From: Prorocentrum cordatum
Taxonomy: Eukaryota; Sar; Dinophyceae; Prorocentrales; Prorocentraceae
Length of the DNA: 64,000 nucleotides
Assembly: GCA_963575745.1 (NCBI GenBank)
Contig: CAUYUJ010022437.1
Location: forward strand, 472,823 to 536,822
Direction of reading: 5' to 3'
In this document: positions 10,704 through 21,402 of the stretch, piece by piece
Layout of the letters: the number at the start of each line of letters is the position of its first letter
Numbering within the stretch: the first letter of the stretch is position 1
Notes under the pieces: model-generated
Database searches by the model: none
What the model was told of the DNA's origin: nothing
What the model saw: only the letters and a program-made list of their open reading frames with translations
Translations under genes and position numbers: made by a program

Positions 10704-10960
10704 GCTGCCTGAACCGATCCTGCGTTTTCTGTTGTCACGAACCATGAACTTTTTCACGGGTGACCTGCCTGAACTGATCCTGCGTTTCCTGTTGTCACGA
10801 GCCACGGACCCTTTCTGTTGCATCTTCGGGGGACCTCGCCTGTCCCTAACATTGGTGTCTTTTTGGCTGCGCGACGCGGGCTCGATGTGGACTCGACGCG
10901 GATTTGGCATGGATTCGACGCGGATTCGACACGCATTCGACGCGGACAGGGCCGCGACGG
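10704..10960 (+). repeat. 60-bp tandem duplication and GATTCGACGCG repeats
   Basis: CTGCCTGAACCGATCCTGCG near 10704 recurs as CTGCCTGAACTGATCCTGCG 60 bases later, each followed by TTTTCTGTTGTCACGA-like sequence. At 10868-10950 GACTCGACGCG and GATTCGACGCG repeat about five times. Confidence 0.8.
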
Positions 10961-11083
10961 GACAGACAAGGTCCCCCGAGGATGCAACATAAGACCCTTC
11001 AGCCTAGTGTTTGAGGCCACGGCCCCGCCCGCCTGGCCCGAGGTAGGCCCGGACGTCTGTCCGCAGCGGTGGCCCGCCTGCCT

Positions 11084-11312
11084 GCCCCCTCCTCCTCCTC
11101 CTCCTTCTCCGCCCTCCTCCTCCTCCTCCTCCTTCTCCTCCTCCTCCTCCTCCTCCTTGTCCTCCTCCTCCTCCTCTTCCTCCGCCCTCCTCCTCCTTCC
11201 TCCTCCTCTTCCTCCCTCCTCCTCCTCCTCCTCCTCCTCCTCCTCCTTGCCCTCCTCCTCCTCCTCCTCCTCCTCCTCCTCCTCCTCCTCCTCTTCCTTC
11301 CCGCCCCCCCCC
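11084..11312 (+). repeat. (TCC)n pyrimidine microsatellite
   Basis: Over 220 bases of TCC with TTC, GCC and TTG interruptions. An 18-base near-pure G run follows at about 11456-11473. Confidence 0.95.
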
Positions 11313-11644
11313 CTTCTGAGGGGCAGCTTTAGGAGGGGAAAGAGGCTCGGAGGTTTCGAGGTGCGGGGTCCGTGGGCGTCGTCTCCGGTTCTCGGGCGGT
11401 GCTTCCAGCCCCGGCGTGCTCTTTCCAGCAGCCGCGCCTCGCCGAGAGGGTTCGGTGGGGGGGGGGGGGGGGGCGCCTGAGGGCCGAGTCGTGGCCCGAA
11501 GGCCCCAAGGGCGATGCGAGGGCTCGGGGGGGGAACGCATCGACGTTCGGTCGCCCCTGCACCGCCGATCGGTGCCTCCACCCCGCTCAGGATCGTGCGG
11601 TTTTTTGCTGTCGGGGGCCTGCCGCCGATGTGCTGGCGACGTAT

Positions 11645-11721
11645 CGGCGGTTCCAGGGCACCGCTTCCCAGCCTGAGCCCCTGAGCCTCGGCGGTTCCAG
11701 GGCACCGCTTCCCAGCCTGAG
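11645..11721 (+). repeat. 44-bp tandem duplication
   Basis: CGGCGGTTCCAGGGCACCGC begins at 11645 and again at 11689. The two copies are nearly identical through TTCCCAGCCTGAGCC. Confidence 0.9.
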
Positions 11722-12001
11722 CCGGTCCCCCCTGAAGGCTTCTGCTGAGCCTTCTGTTCCGTGCGATCGGCACAAGGGCGAAGAGTACACGTCGGTCGCT
11801 GAAAGTATGTGTCCGTGTGTGTTTGTGGGTCCTGGTCTGTTTTAGGCGCCTTCCTGCAGCGAGAGTCGAGCGGTTCTCCCTCTTCCCTCCCCCTCGAGCG
11901 GTTCTTCCTCGTCCCTCCCCTTCAGGGGGCGGGCGGAAGCCCAATCTCCTTCCAACGCCTTCCTACTTCATGTTTCCACCCACTTCTGCCGACCAGCGTG
12001 G

Positions 12002-12192
12002 CCAGAACCCCCACATCATGATTTTGTCACAACGTCGACCCCCAGAGGTCTCGACCCCTTTCCGGGGACTGATTTTGTTTCATCCTGAGTCGTTTTTTTG
12101 CGGGCTCCGAGGGCCAGTGAGGGCCCCCGGAGGCCGCAAATATAGAGCAATGTCCCGCCGTGCTTGTTTCATAACTCGAGGGGGTGTTGGTA
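12002..12192 (-). mobile_element. F2 element, inverted copy
   Basis: On the minus strand it reads CACCCCCTCGAGTTATG, then the GGGGGCC block, AAAAAACGACTCAGGATG, GGGGTCGAGACCTCTGGGGG and TCATGATGTGGGGGTTCTGG. All F2 landmarks are present in order. Confidence 0.65.
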
Positions 12193-12376
12193 GAGCTTCG
12201 ACCCCCAAAACTTGTTCTATTATTTACATCATTCGTTTGAGAGGCAATGGTTGTTTTATCTGCTGCAGTCGAGCTGTAGGCGAGCTGCGGCGCAGGGAAG
12301 CACATCACTGAGCATCGAATGATGAAACCCATTCGCCTGCAGTGCGCGGGGGGCGAAGACCAGCCACGGTCCCTGC

Positions 12377-12549
12377 TCCTCTCAGGAGAGGAAGAAACAC
12401 ACAGACACACAACTAATCCTCGATTCCCCAGAAAAGATGGGAAACTATTGGAAGTGGGGGGGAAAACAGGAACTCAGAAAATGTGAAAATAATGGGGATC
12501 TTTTTATTTGTGTGTATTTATTTGTGTGTCCTGGGGCCCCTTCATCCTC
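12377..12549 (+). mobile_element. F3 element with TCCTC target duplication
   Basis: The element spans 12382-12544, from TCAGGAGAGGAAGAAACAC to GGGGCCCCTTCA. The 5 bases TCCTC flank it on both sides (12377-12381 and 12545-12549). The interior shares GATGGGAAACTATTGGAAGT and TTTATTTGTGTGTATTTATT with three other copies. Both ends carry an ACACACA/TGTGTGT imperfect inverted repeat. Confidence 0.75.
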
Positions 12550-12589
12550 TTCGGCCAGGGCCACCCGTCTCGGTGCCGCCGCGGGCCCG

Positions 12590-12697
12590 GCCGTCGCCTG
12601 CCCCCGGCGGCGGCCGCGGCCAGCTCGGGGCGCACGCTGCTGCGGGGAGACGGCCCCCAGGCCGTGGCCGTCCCCACGGTCGAGCGTGCCAATCTCT
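12590..12697 (+). CDS. candidate exon, G/C third positions
   Basis: One + frame reads an alanine-rich segment followed by SSGRTLLRGDGPQAVAVPTV and ERANLW, with about 32 of 36 third positions G or C. This high third-position G/C matches the exon models at 30.5 and 61.8 kb. It fills the gap between an F3 copy (ends 12544) and an F1 copy (starts near 12700). No domain is recognised, the exon boundaries are guesses, and the sequence is GC-rich in all frames. It could be chance. Confidence 0.25.
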
Positions 12698-12699
12698 GG

Positions 12700-12836
12700 G
12701 CCTGGGCTTGAGTCGGGCGTGGCCCGCTGCAGGGGGCACATTCATTTTGGAGCATTTTGGAGCAGTCTGGGAGGATGGTTTACTTTTCGTCCAAAATTCG
12801 CCTGTGGGGGGACACGCCCGACTTAAGCCTGGGTGG
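12700..12836 (+). mobile_element. F1 element with full inverted ends
   Basis: CCTGGGCTTGAGTCGGGCGT at the left pairs with ACGCCCGACTTAAGCCTGGG at the right. The interior contains TTTTACTTTTCGTCC-like sequence, shared with the 3.1-kb copy. At about 137 bases this is the shortest complete F1 copy. Confidence 0.7.
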
Positions 12837-12902
12837 GCCCCCCCCTCGCGCCGAGAAAGGTCACGACGGCAGGCTTCAGATTCACTGCCGAGCCCCAGGG
12901 CC

Positions 12903-12954
12903 GCAAGGAAGCGACCCGGGATGAGAAGCAAGGAAGCGACCCGGGATGAGAAGC
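12903..12954 (+). repeat. 25-bp perfect tandem duplication
   Basis: GCAAGGAAGCGACCCGGGAT followed by GAGAA occurs twice in succession, without mismatch. Confidence 0.9.
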
Positions 12955-14420
12955 CGCGCCACAGGGAAGGGATCGAGACTTCTGTAGGGGGGGGCCTCCC
13001 CTCCAGCTCCTCTCATGCCGCTCCTGCCCCTCCCCCCTCACGCGCCCTGGCAAGGTCGGCTTCTGCGTCATGTTCAACCTATGGGAGTACATTGTTTCGG
13101 GCCCCAGGACCCTCACGGGTTTATCGATCCGGCTCGAAAAATGCCGCACATCGGTAGTGAGACGGGTTGTGCCATCGGAAGGGGGTCGGGCTGGGACGGG
13201 ATGATGGTGGCGGTTGAGTTGGAGGGGCGGGATGGGAGGCAAGTTGTGTAGTTTGCCTTGCTTGGACGGGCCGCGCCGAGGAAGCTGCTCACTGCTTGTA
13301 CCCACTCCGCAGATGTAACGCATGTGTGCGCACACATGTGCAGTTGTTTGACACGCAGGTGAACATATACAAATACACGAGGCCAGCCACCAGCACGCCC
13401 ACCGGAACCGATGCCGATGCGAGGCATCCGACCTTGACGGCGGGGGTTGGGTCGCAGCGCTCAGCAGCGATTGCTCTTCCATTCCCCCCTTCCCTCCCTT
13501 CCCGCCTCCTTCCCGGGGATCAAAAACGGTGGGTCTGGTCAGCGCTCGGGTCGCTCGAGTCCCTGCAGGTGATGCCAGGGAGGCCCGATCACTGACCTGA
13601 CTCACCTTGGCCCTGAGGCGGCGCTTCCACGGCTACTCGGTCAGGTCAGTGCTCGGGTGGCTTCGGTGGCACTCAGGCAACCTCCCCTGGAGACCAGCGC
13701 CCGACTTCCCCTCAGTTCCTCTCGCGCTCCGGGGCTCGAAGTGAGCGGCCTACCCGTCACTGCCGCCAGCTTAGACGAGGGACGGCTCCACGGCGCTGCT
13801 TGCCTCGAGGGGCGGTGCGCCGCCGGCTCCCAAACGTTTCTGCTGCGCGGCGGCGGCGAGGGACGAGAGGGAGCAAGACGCGAGCAGACGACGGCGAACG
13901 CTCGGGCGGGAGGCCAGGACCGGCGTGCCGAAGCCGCCCACTTCCCCCCCCTTTGCAGCGTCCTCCCCTCCGGGCGCCAGGCGGGTCGCGCTCCGCCGGC
14001 GCGTGCAGCGGCACGGGCGAGGGCGAGGGCCCGAAGGCGGGTTGGGGGGCGGCGGAGCGGGAGGAGTTCGGGGTTCGGGGTGTGCAGTCCTCGGCCAAGT
14101 CGGGCGGGGTGGCCGTGCCGTCGCCGCCTCCGCGCGGGTTTCGGCGCCTCCCCCGCGAAGGGGCGGAGGAGGGGGGAGGGCTCCGGGGCAGGGGCGGCAG
14201 GCGGGAGGTTTCGGGCCGGACGAAAGGGGGGGATTGGGAAAGGGGGGGTTACGAAATTTGCTGCATGCAGCTGGTTTCGGCCTCACCGGGAGGAGGCGAA
14301 GGAGGATCGAGGAGGAGAGCTGTGGGAGAACTGCCGTTTCGGGATGGGGCGGGCGATGGGAAGGGTCGGGGGGGGTGCGGAGAGGCCTCGAACTTCTCGG
14401 CCCCATTCCGTCTCCTGCCC
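12955..14420. other. unassigned DNA, frames open on both strands
   Basis: GC-rich sequence, particularly 13.8-14.3 kb, with competing frames of 100-285 codons. None shows a recognisable motif. Confidence 0.3.
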
Positions 14421-15290
14421 ATGCTCCAGGCAGAGCAGCTTTTGAGCACGCAACGGTACATCCTGGAGTCTAAGCACAGAGATAGAGTCCACAGGACGAA
14501 AGACGAGGTCAGGGAGGATATGATGAAGATTCTCGGGGATATCAAGCTCGTACAGTCCGCCCTTGGCCGAGGCCGTGTTCTTGGCGGTCTTGCAGCCTCG
14601 GGGTGCTCTCCAGTAGCTGCGCCTCGCGGAGAGGCGTCGGGTTGCGCCCCATGTTGATCGGAACGGTCTTTTGGAGAAGGTGGGACATGATTGATTTGGG
14701 CCCGATATGGGTGTCTAGACAGGTGCGCTTCCTTCGAGCAGCAGCATCGACTGCATCATCGAACCCGTTCTCAGCGACTTGCGGAGAGGAGGCGCGCAGC
14801 ATTCGGGAGTGGACCAAGGAATGGTACTATCGGTGAGCATTCCGGCCACGAGCATTTCGCAGTTCTGGAGCCAGGCAAGTACCACGTTCGACGGGATTGA
14901 TCCCACGATCATCGATGCCATCTGAGTGCCCCATCATATCTCAGCAGTTTTGATGTATGGACCGATCAGGTCGAACGCATCGAGGTCGGGGGCTTCGTGG
15001 ATCTGAAGGTCATCACGTCTTTTCCATTGGGAGACTCGCTGAGTATGATATCGATCGCTCCCCTGCTTGGTCCGCTACAGATGCGTTCATTTGCATTTGC
15101 ACCGCTCGTGTAAGCTGGCCCGTTTGTCCATGACCAGACAGCAGGGTCCCGCGACCTCCAGTTGGTGGCGGTGGCCGTCGTAGGGAAGGCCTGGAAGCAG
15201 TTCGACCCTATCATTAGTAGGCACATGCGTTCCAAGCACACCCAGCCGCTGCACGTCTTCCCTTCTCGGCGCCTCCCCGAAGCAAAATGA
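14421..15290 (+). pseudogene. decayed coding region of unknown function
   Basis: Protein-like sequence runs along the + strand but changes frame. From the ATG at 14421 a frame reads a charged helix-like segment (YILESKHRDRVHRTKDEVRE, then MMKILGDIKLVQSALGR). After an interruption, 14719-14925 reads SSIDCIIEPVLSDLRRGG and ISQFWSQASTTFDGIDPTII. One frame over, 14901-15110 reads SFDVWTDQVERIEVGGFVDL and KVITSFPLGDSLSMISIAPL. The same frame continues past a TAA at 15111 as LQLVAVAVVGKAWKQFDPII and ends at TGA 15288. The frameshift near 14920 and the in-frame TAA suggest a pseudogene, although an unrecognised intron could explain the first gap. I do not recognise the family. Confidence 0.4.
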
Positions 15291-15412
15291 TGAACATGTT
15301 TCCTTTTGTGCCCCGCTTCCGCGGCCGCTCGCTGACGGAGTGAGGCCGCAGGCGGGCCTGGCTGCGCCGAGGTCACGATGATGGCGTCTCAGCAACTCGT
15401 CGCTCTCGGTTT

Positions 15413-15745
15413 TTGTTGGTTGCCTCGGCTGCCATGTCGAGAGCTTTGCGGGACTCTCTCCTCCAGGTCAGAGTCCATGGGCACTCTTGTGATGCCGGGG
15501 CAGACGATCCTGGGCGCGAGGCGGAGGGATGGCCTGACTACCAGCTCATGTCGCGATGGTGGCGTTTTGGACTTCGGCCGCGATGTTGCCACGCAGGCGT
15601 GCGGCTCTCTTCGCCAACCCGCGGCGCAACCAGCGAACACAAGGCATCTCCACATCGTGTCACTGCCTCCGTGCTGGCCTGCTGTCCCAGGAAGGGTGGT
15701 GACCTCCGCCGTCCAAGTTCCCCCGAGGCGGGGATTCGTCCATAA
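15413..15745 (+). pseudogene. possible continuation of the decayed coding region
   Basis: A + frame (SRALRDSLLQVRVHGHSCDA, then EGWPDYQLMSRWWRFGLRPR) looks protein-like and follows the decayed region by about 120 bases. No motif is recognised. The antisense frame is also open, so the strand is uncertain. Confidence 0.2.
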
Positions 15746-15819
15746 CCACCGTCTGGGGGGTCGACGTTCGGGGACCTCGGCATGCGGCGTGTATGGACTC
15801 ATTCGGGCCCTGGGAGTGG

Positions 15820-16200
15820 CCACTAAATATATGTATATGTGCATATCTATGTTTAAAATGTATGTAAATGCATGTGTACAACTCTATACCACAAATATCA
15901 TTACATCTATATGTGCTTAACATGTGTACATCTATTTATACATAGATACAGTCCACTTTTTGCAGTCATATATATATACGTATGGGTACACCATGTTCGA
16001 AACCATAAATATCGATATGCATGTGCAGCCATACCGTTCGATAGTCTAAATGTAGTGATTTACATGCGTACACACATATATACACATATATACATACAAA
16101 TATATGCTTGTGAAAACTATGCATCTGCATATGTCTACACATAAATGCACCATTCATCTACATGTGAATACCATTACATAGTATATATAGAGAGATATTG
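15820..16200. other. AT-rich low-complexity stretch
   Basis: TATGTATATG, ACATATATACACATATATAC and similar words. No gene. Confidence 0.7.
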
Positions 16201-16288
16201 TAGTGGCCTCCGACCAGTGCCGCCAATCCAGGGCGTCTCTGTTGCCGCCGGAAGCGCACGATGGCGGTCATGACCGGCGACGACGGCG

Positions 16289-16293
16289 AGCGG

Positions 16294-16341
<48 letters not shown>

Positions 16342-16348
16342 CGATGAC

Positions 16349-16424
<76 letters not shown>

Positions 16425-16500
16425 GGGAATGGAGGCGACGGAATAGGATGATGAGGAGGAGGAGGAAGAGGAGGAGGAGGAGGAAGAGGAGGAGCAGGAT
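16289..16500 (+). repeat. (ATG)n then (GGA)n microsatellites
   Basis: About 135 bases of GATGAT triplets with a short GACGAC interruption, then GAGGAGGAAGAGG units from about 16446. Confidence 0.95.
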
Positions 16501-16949
16501 CATGATGAGGTGGAGGGTGGCGAGGGGGGAGGGGCAGGAGCAGCAGGATTCTGAGGATGAGGAGGGGCAGGAGGGGAAGTGGATACGGGGGAGGGGGAGC
16601 AGGAGGAACATGACGAGGATGAGGAGATTTTCGGCGGTCGTTGGAGGTGTTCGGCGGTTGTTGAAAAGCCTCTTTGGGGCCAGATGTTGGCCCTCTTTGG
16701 GTTGACACCTCGCCGATATGGCGCATTCTTTGAAAAGCTTTGTTTTAGAGCCGTCTGCGTCGCAGTTCTTTGTGGAGCCTTGTGCCTCGCTGGTCTCTGC
16801 TGTCTGCTGGGAACCATCGTGTTTTTGGGGTCTCTGGGGCCTTCGCGCGGTCCTCTGCGGCTCCTGTGAGATCATGTGTGAAAGACAGATATGAAAGCGT
16901 GGAAGAACCTTTTGTGTTGCAGCGTTTGTGTTCAGACGTAAGCGTCGTG

Positions 16950-17520
16950 GAAGCGTTGGGGCCGGTTTTGGGCTTCTCGGGGGGATTCTTGGAGGCAGCT
17001 TGGAGGCCTTTAGATGGCGTCTTGGGTGCATTTTTGAAACTCTTGGGGGCCTTGGGGCTTCAGGGGGCCTCCTCGTGGCCAGTTGGAAGCGTTTCGGGGC
17101 TTCTGGGGGCCTGCTGGGGGCTTCTTGGGCCGTTTTCGGCACTTCATCCGCCGTCTTGGCGCCCTCTCAGGCGCCTCTTGGGCCCGTCCTGGGGCCCTCT
17201 TAGGCCTTTTCCAAGGGCCTCCTGGGCCATCTTGAGCCCGTTTTGGGCCGTCTTGGAGCCCTCTTGTCGGCTTCTTGGGCCGATGTGGGGCTCTCTTGGG
17301 GCGTCTGCGACGCTCTGAGGGCCCAAGAGGCGTTAATATTATACGCTTTCCATCGGGAATGGGACACTTGTTGCTTCTTTGGGTCTTCGTTGGGAGGCCT
17401 TCTCAGGGCTTCTGAGGGCATCTTGGAGGCTTCTGGGGCCGTCTTGGGGACATCTTGGGCGTCTTGTAGCGATCGTTCGGCGACTCGGGACCCTCTTGGT
17501 CCATGTTGGGGCTTTCCTGG
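16950..17520 (+). repeat. TCTTGGGGCC-type degenerate repeat
   Basis: Dozens of imperfect units such as CTTGGGGGCCTTGG, CTTCTGGGGGCC and CGTCTTGGGG at 10-16 base spacing. It is the reverse-strand relative of the CCCAGGAGGC stretches at 7.5, 24.4, 27.7, 42.8, 43.6, 53.3 and 55.1 kb. Confidence 0.7.
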
Positions 17521-17703
17521 GCGAAGGGGCCGTCCCGGAGTGAACTGGAGCTCCGATTCCGCCCCGGGAATTACATCGACCGCCCCCCCCCCTCTCCCCC
17601 GACCCCGACAGAGCCACCCCGGCACCCACCCCCTAGTAGAGCTGAAACTCAGGAGTTGAGGCTCAGGCAATTCTGAGGGTCTTTACAACTCACACGCCTG
17701 ATC

Positions 17704-17729
17704 GGCGGATATGTATGTATGTATATATG

Positions 17730-17763
<34 letters not shown>

Positions 17764-17982
17764 TGTATGTATGTATGTATGTATGTATGTATGTATGTAT
17801 GTATGTATGTATGTGTGTGTGTATGTATGTATGTATGTATGTATGTATGTATGTATGTATGTATGTATGTATGTATGTATGTATGTATGTATGTATGTAT
17901 GTATGTATGTATGTATGTGTGTGTATGTATGTATGTATGTATGTAGGTAGGTAGGTAGGTAGGTAGGTAGGTAGGTAGGTAT
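17704..17982 (+). repeat. (GTAT)n then (GTAG)n microsatellite
   Basis: About 235 bases of GTAT tetranucleotides with two GTGTGTGTAT breaks, changing sharply to about nine GTAG units at 17944. Tyr-Val and Thr-Tyr-Ile-His frames are artefacts. Confidence 0.97.
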
Positions 17983-18133
17983 GTACATACACACATCCAT
18001 GGCCATTGCCTGCCGAGACCCCCGAAGATCGTTCCCCGAGGGGTGCCTACGGATACATCCCCCCCCGGCCCTGGCACGGCTGCCCCCCCCCGCCGCGGTG
18101 CACCCAGGCCCGGTGGTGCGCTCCCCGGTGGCC

Positions 18134-18192
18134 TGCTCCTCCTCCTCCTCCTCCTCTTCCTCCTCCTCCTCCTCTTCCTCCTCCTCCTCTTC
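18134..18192 (+). repeat. (TCC)n microsatellite
   Basis: Short TCC tract with TTCC interruptions. Confidence 0.9.
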
Positions 18193-18288
18193 CCGAGCTG
18201 GAGAGCCCGCCGGCGGGGGTGTGGACGGCGGACGGCCTCGGCCGGAAGTGTCGCAGGGCTGGTGGTCCAGCAGTGGCGAGCAGTAGTT

Positions 18289-18420
18289 TAGACCTCCCAG
18301 GACGGGGTCCGATTAGGTGGGGTCGGAGGATCGCGCCGATGCATCGGCGACGCGGCTCGATGTGGGGCCCGATCTTCTCCACGCCGGCGGCGCCGATGTG
18401 CATCGCTCATCCCCGCCAAC
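18289..18420 (+). mobile_element. F4 element, right end missing
   Basis: TAGACCTCCCAGGACGGGG, GGGGTCGGAGGATCGCGCCG and ATGCATCGGCGACGCGGC match the left half of F4, followed by ATCTTCTCCACGCCGGCGGC. The right terminal repeat is absent. Confidence 0.6.
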
Positions 18421-18699
18421 TAATTCTACGCGGGCGCATTCCTTTATGCCAGCACTACCCATGCCATGTTGTTTATTTTCCCAACACATGAACGAATTCA
18501 CATGCGCGCGCCGTCGATCGCGCATGTCGGACACGTATCCAGCACCTGTTTCGTTGTAAGGATTCGAGCTCGCGGTTCTCGAACACGCAAACAACGCAGT
18601 TGCGTTACAAGTATGTGTTCCCCCAGCTATTCGCACGCATTTCAGATGAAAACCACCAGCCTTTAACATCTCCATCGAATGAGACCACGGGCCTCTCGC

Positions 18700-19060
18700 G
18701 CGCACATGCCGGAATCATTCGAACGCCCTTGCGCGCTTGATGAGGGGGGACCACCCTCGTCTAATAATATCATGGACTGCTGGCGCGCGTCGGCCGCGCG
18801 CGCATGTCGAAGTCGCTCCTGGGTCTCATCATCGTATCAGGCGTGGCCAGCATCGGCGATCATCATCGGGTATCATCCTGGGCACCTCATCGGCGACACA
18901 TGGGTATCATCATCGCCGCCGGCGTGACCAGCATCGGCGCCGTCATTGGCCTTGCCGTCGTTCCCGCCCCCATCGTCACCATCGTCGCCGCTGTCATTCT
19001 CGTGTCTGTCGTTGTCCCGCCGTTGTCGGCGTCACCATGATAATTACAGCCGGGGCCCTG
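18700..19060 (+). repeat. duplicated block, copy A (partner 20650-20900)
   Basis: ATGCCGGAATCATTCGAACG, CTTGCGCGC, GCGCGTCGGCCGCGCGCGCA and TGTCGAA match ATGCCGACATCATTCGCACT, TTTGCGCGC, GCGCGTCGGCCGCTCGCGCA and TGTCGAA near 20650-20760. CATCGCCGCCGGCGTGACC-type units follow in copy A. Confidence 0.55.
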
Positions 19061-19210
19061 AAGAAGGAACCCTTTTCGTTGGGGAGGGGCTCCGCGTTCC
19101 TTAAGTGTTTCACAGCTTGCCTCAGGTGTTCCTTATGTTTTCGACCGGAAATCGAAGTTACACTTATGGAAGATAGGGGCCTCGTTCCTTATTTTGGGTT
19201 CCTTAGGTCA
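19061..19210 (+). repeat. F11 dispersed repeat (AAGGAACC...GTTCCTT)
   Basis: AAGGAACCC at the left pairs with GGGTTCCTTAGG at the right, and several internal GTTCCTTA words occur. A related copy is at 37467-37600. Confidence 0.5.
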
Positions 19211-19458
19211 AGGCGCCGACTGTACCGCGCCAGCCCGAGTCACCGACGCGCACTGAAGCGCCAGCGCGGCCTGTGGCACACGCTGGCAAGTCCCCATCGG
19301 TCAGCGCCACCGCGGCCGCGTCGGCTGCGCCAAACGAGTGGGGTGCCAGGCGCGCGAGCTGGCTCGCGCCAGCGCGGCCGCCGAGGCAGGCAGTCATCGC
19401 GATCGCCGCGGCCTGGGTTGCACAAATCGAGCTGCGGGTGGTTGCGCGAGCAATTTAT
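19205..19458 (+). repeat. second duplicated block, copy A (partner 20895-21120)
   Basis: GGTCAGCGCCACCGCGGCCG then CGTCGGCTGCGCCAAAC matches GGTCAGCGCCATCGCGGCCG then CGTCGGTGGCGCCAAAC near 20958. Both copies end in a GCGGGTGGxTG motif. Confidence 0.55.
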
Positions 19459-19459
19459 C

Positions 19460-19654
19460 GGCGGCGAGCGAGGGGGGGAAGTGAGAAGGAGAAGGTCTTC
19501 TCAGAAGGCGGCGGGACTTCTCAGAAGCCCTCGCGCCTTCTGAGAAGTTTGTTGTGTCTTCGGGGAAAGCTTAGAAAACTTCTCAGAAGGCTGGGGAACT
19601 TCCGAGCCTTCCGAGAAGCCCCGCCCTTCTCACTTCCCCCCCTCGCTCGCCGCC
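19460..19654. mobile_element. element with perfect 30-bp terminal inverted repeats and nested palindromes
   Basis: Bases 19460-19489 and 19625-19654 are exact reverse complements over 30 bases (start GGCGGCGAGCGAGGGGGGGA). The 135-base interior has repeated self-complementary CTTCTCAGAAG / CTTCTGAGAAG / CTTCCGAG words, so the whole unit can fold on itself. It is single copy here, with AT-rich flanks (ATTTATC and AAATTTAG). Confidence 0.75.
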
Positions 19655-19699
19655 AAATTTAGTTGACGCCCCCAAATTCTGCATTCTTTTGATTCCATC

Positions 19700-19905
19700 G
19701 GCTGCATTATGTAGAGTGCACCACAGTGGTTGCACAACATAGATTGCACAACAGAGACTGCACCACACAGATTGCACCACACTGTTTACTCCACACGGCT
19801 TGCCCATATATTGCACCACGCAGGGTGCACAACGTCGATTGCACAGCACATATTGCCTAACAAAGATTGCACAACCTAGACTGCACCAAGTAGATTCTCC
19901 TTCCA
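19700..19905 (+). repeat. ATTGCACAACATAG-type minisatellite
   Basis: About 12 degenerate units of 14-16 bases (GATTGCACAACA, GACTGCACCACA). A few more TTGCACTACG units recur at 21.16-21.2 kb. Confidence 0.8.
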
Positions 19906-20117
19906 AAAAATAATTCGGATACACCACCACCGCCACCGGCTTTATCGATCAACCTTTTCGTATTGCAATTTACGTATGATCTCGCCCCATCGCCAATCCC
20001 AAGTATGAAGTCGGACCATCCTAACCCAGCTGGTATCGCCCCCCTCCCCACCCGCTGCAACAAAAACATTATGCGCGCGCATTCGTTAATCAAGACTCAT
20101 CAGTTTCAAGAAGCCCT

Positions 20118-20640
20118 TACAACCAATGGGGTGAAGTGCGCACGCGCTCGTCGTCGCGCGCGCACGCCGGAATCCTCCAAAAACCTGTTGGTTTCATAGG
20201 GATGTCAAAATTGAGTGTCCCGAAATCGTATGAAAAACACATGGTTCCACAACGCGGATATTCAGCAAAAAAACGTGCGCGGTCTGGCTTATTCTCAAGA
20301 AAACATGGTTTTCCACCACGTTCATAAAATACTACCAAACGGGTTTCGCGTGCGCATGTCGAAATCTTTCGAACGCATTTGCGCGTGCCGTCGCGAGAAT
20401 CCTTTGCAACAGATGTGACGAAGTGCACGCGCGCGCGCCGTCGCGGGCGCATGCCGAAATCCATAAAACAAATCTTCGGTGCCGTAGCGATTTGAAAACC
20501 GAATGCCCTAACCACACTCAAAAACAAAAGGTTTCGCAACGACAGTTTTGTAAACAACTTGCGCGCGCGCTCTTGCAGATTCTTAAGAATACCACGTGTT
20601 TCTCAACATCTTCATGGAATTCTGCCAAGCGTGCCTCTGG
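20118..20640 (+). repeat. ~288-bp direct repeat rich in CGCGCGC
   Basis: GAAGTGCGCACGCG ... CGCGCGCACGCCGGAATCC near 20131 is echoed by GAAGTGCACGCGCG ... CGGGCGCATGCCGAAATCC near 20419. AT-rich spacer sequence containing AAAACACATGGTT or similar follows each. Confidence 0.5.
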
Positions 20641-20649
20641 CACCGCATG

Positions 20650-21120
20650 CCGACATCATTCGCACTCCTTTGCGCGCGTGCTGGGGGTGCACGATCCGTG
20701 TCAAACGAAGCATGCGGGCCACTCTCGCGCGTCGGCCGCTCGCGCATGTCGAACTCTTCCCGAAACCTTCATCACCGACGAGAGGGCGCCGTCATCGTTG
20801 TCGGCGTGATCAGCATACTGCGCCTTCGTCGGTACGAACATCGCCACCATCATCGCCATTACCATCATCGCGTCTACCGTAGTCGGCGTTGCAATGATAC
20901 CGCGCCCGCCCAAATCGCCGACTTGCAGTGGAGTACCCATTGGGATGCGCCCAGCGGTCAGCGCCATCGCGGCCGCGTCGGTGGCGCCAAACTAGCTGGC
21001 CGCTGCGCGCGCGTGCTAGGGTTGAAGCGGCCGCAGAGATGCACCAGCCAACGCCAAGCATTCCTCGCAATCGCCACCGCATGGGTTTTGAAAACCAAGT
21101 TGCGGGTGGGTGGGTGGGAT
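20650..21120 (+). repeat. duplicated blocks, copy B
   Basis: Partner of 18700-19060 and 19205-19458, in the same order and orientation. A 30-bp-TIR element, minisatellite and 288-bp repeat separate the two copies. Confidence 0.55.
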
Positions 21121-21402
21121 GTTTGCAAGAGAGTAGGATGTGTCAGCTCATGTGCAAAAACCACTTGCATCACGCAGATTGCCCCACATCGTTTGCACTA
21201 CGTATGTGGTTAAAAACGCATCGTTTGGGGCCCAATCTGGCCAACATGCACATCGTCACATTTTGTATCAAACATAAGCACACATGCACCACTACCCGAG
21301 AGCTGCATGGGCACCGCTCGCATCACGCTGGCGGGAGTTTGCCAACAACTTCTGCCCACCGCAGCACCGCCCCCTAACCCACCACAACTCACCACCCACC
21401 AA

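Noticed and set aside
17683-18006. Tyr-Ile-His-Thr repeat proteins
   Set aside because: They are translations of the GTAT microsatellite, present in several overlapping frames.
18553-18610. tRNA-like GGATTCGAGC...CAACGCAGTTGCG on the + strand (reverse of a T-arm?)
   Set aside because: The presumed T-stem bases do not pair and no acceptor stem or D-arm is visible.
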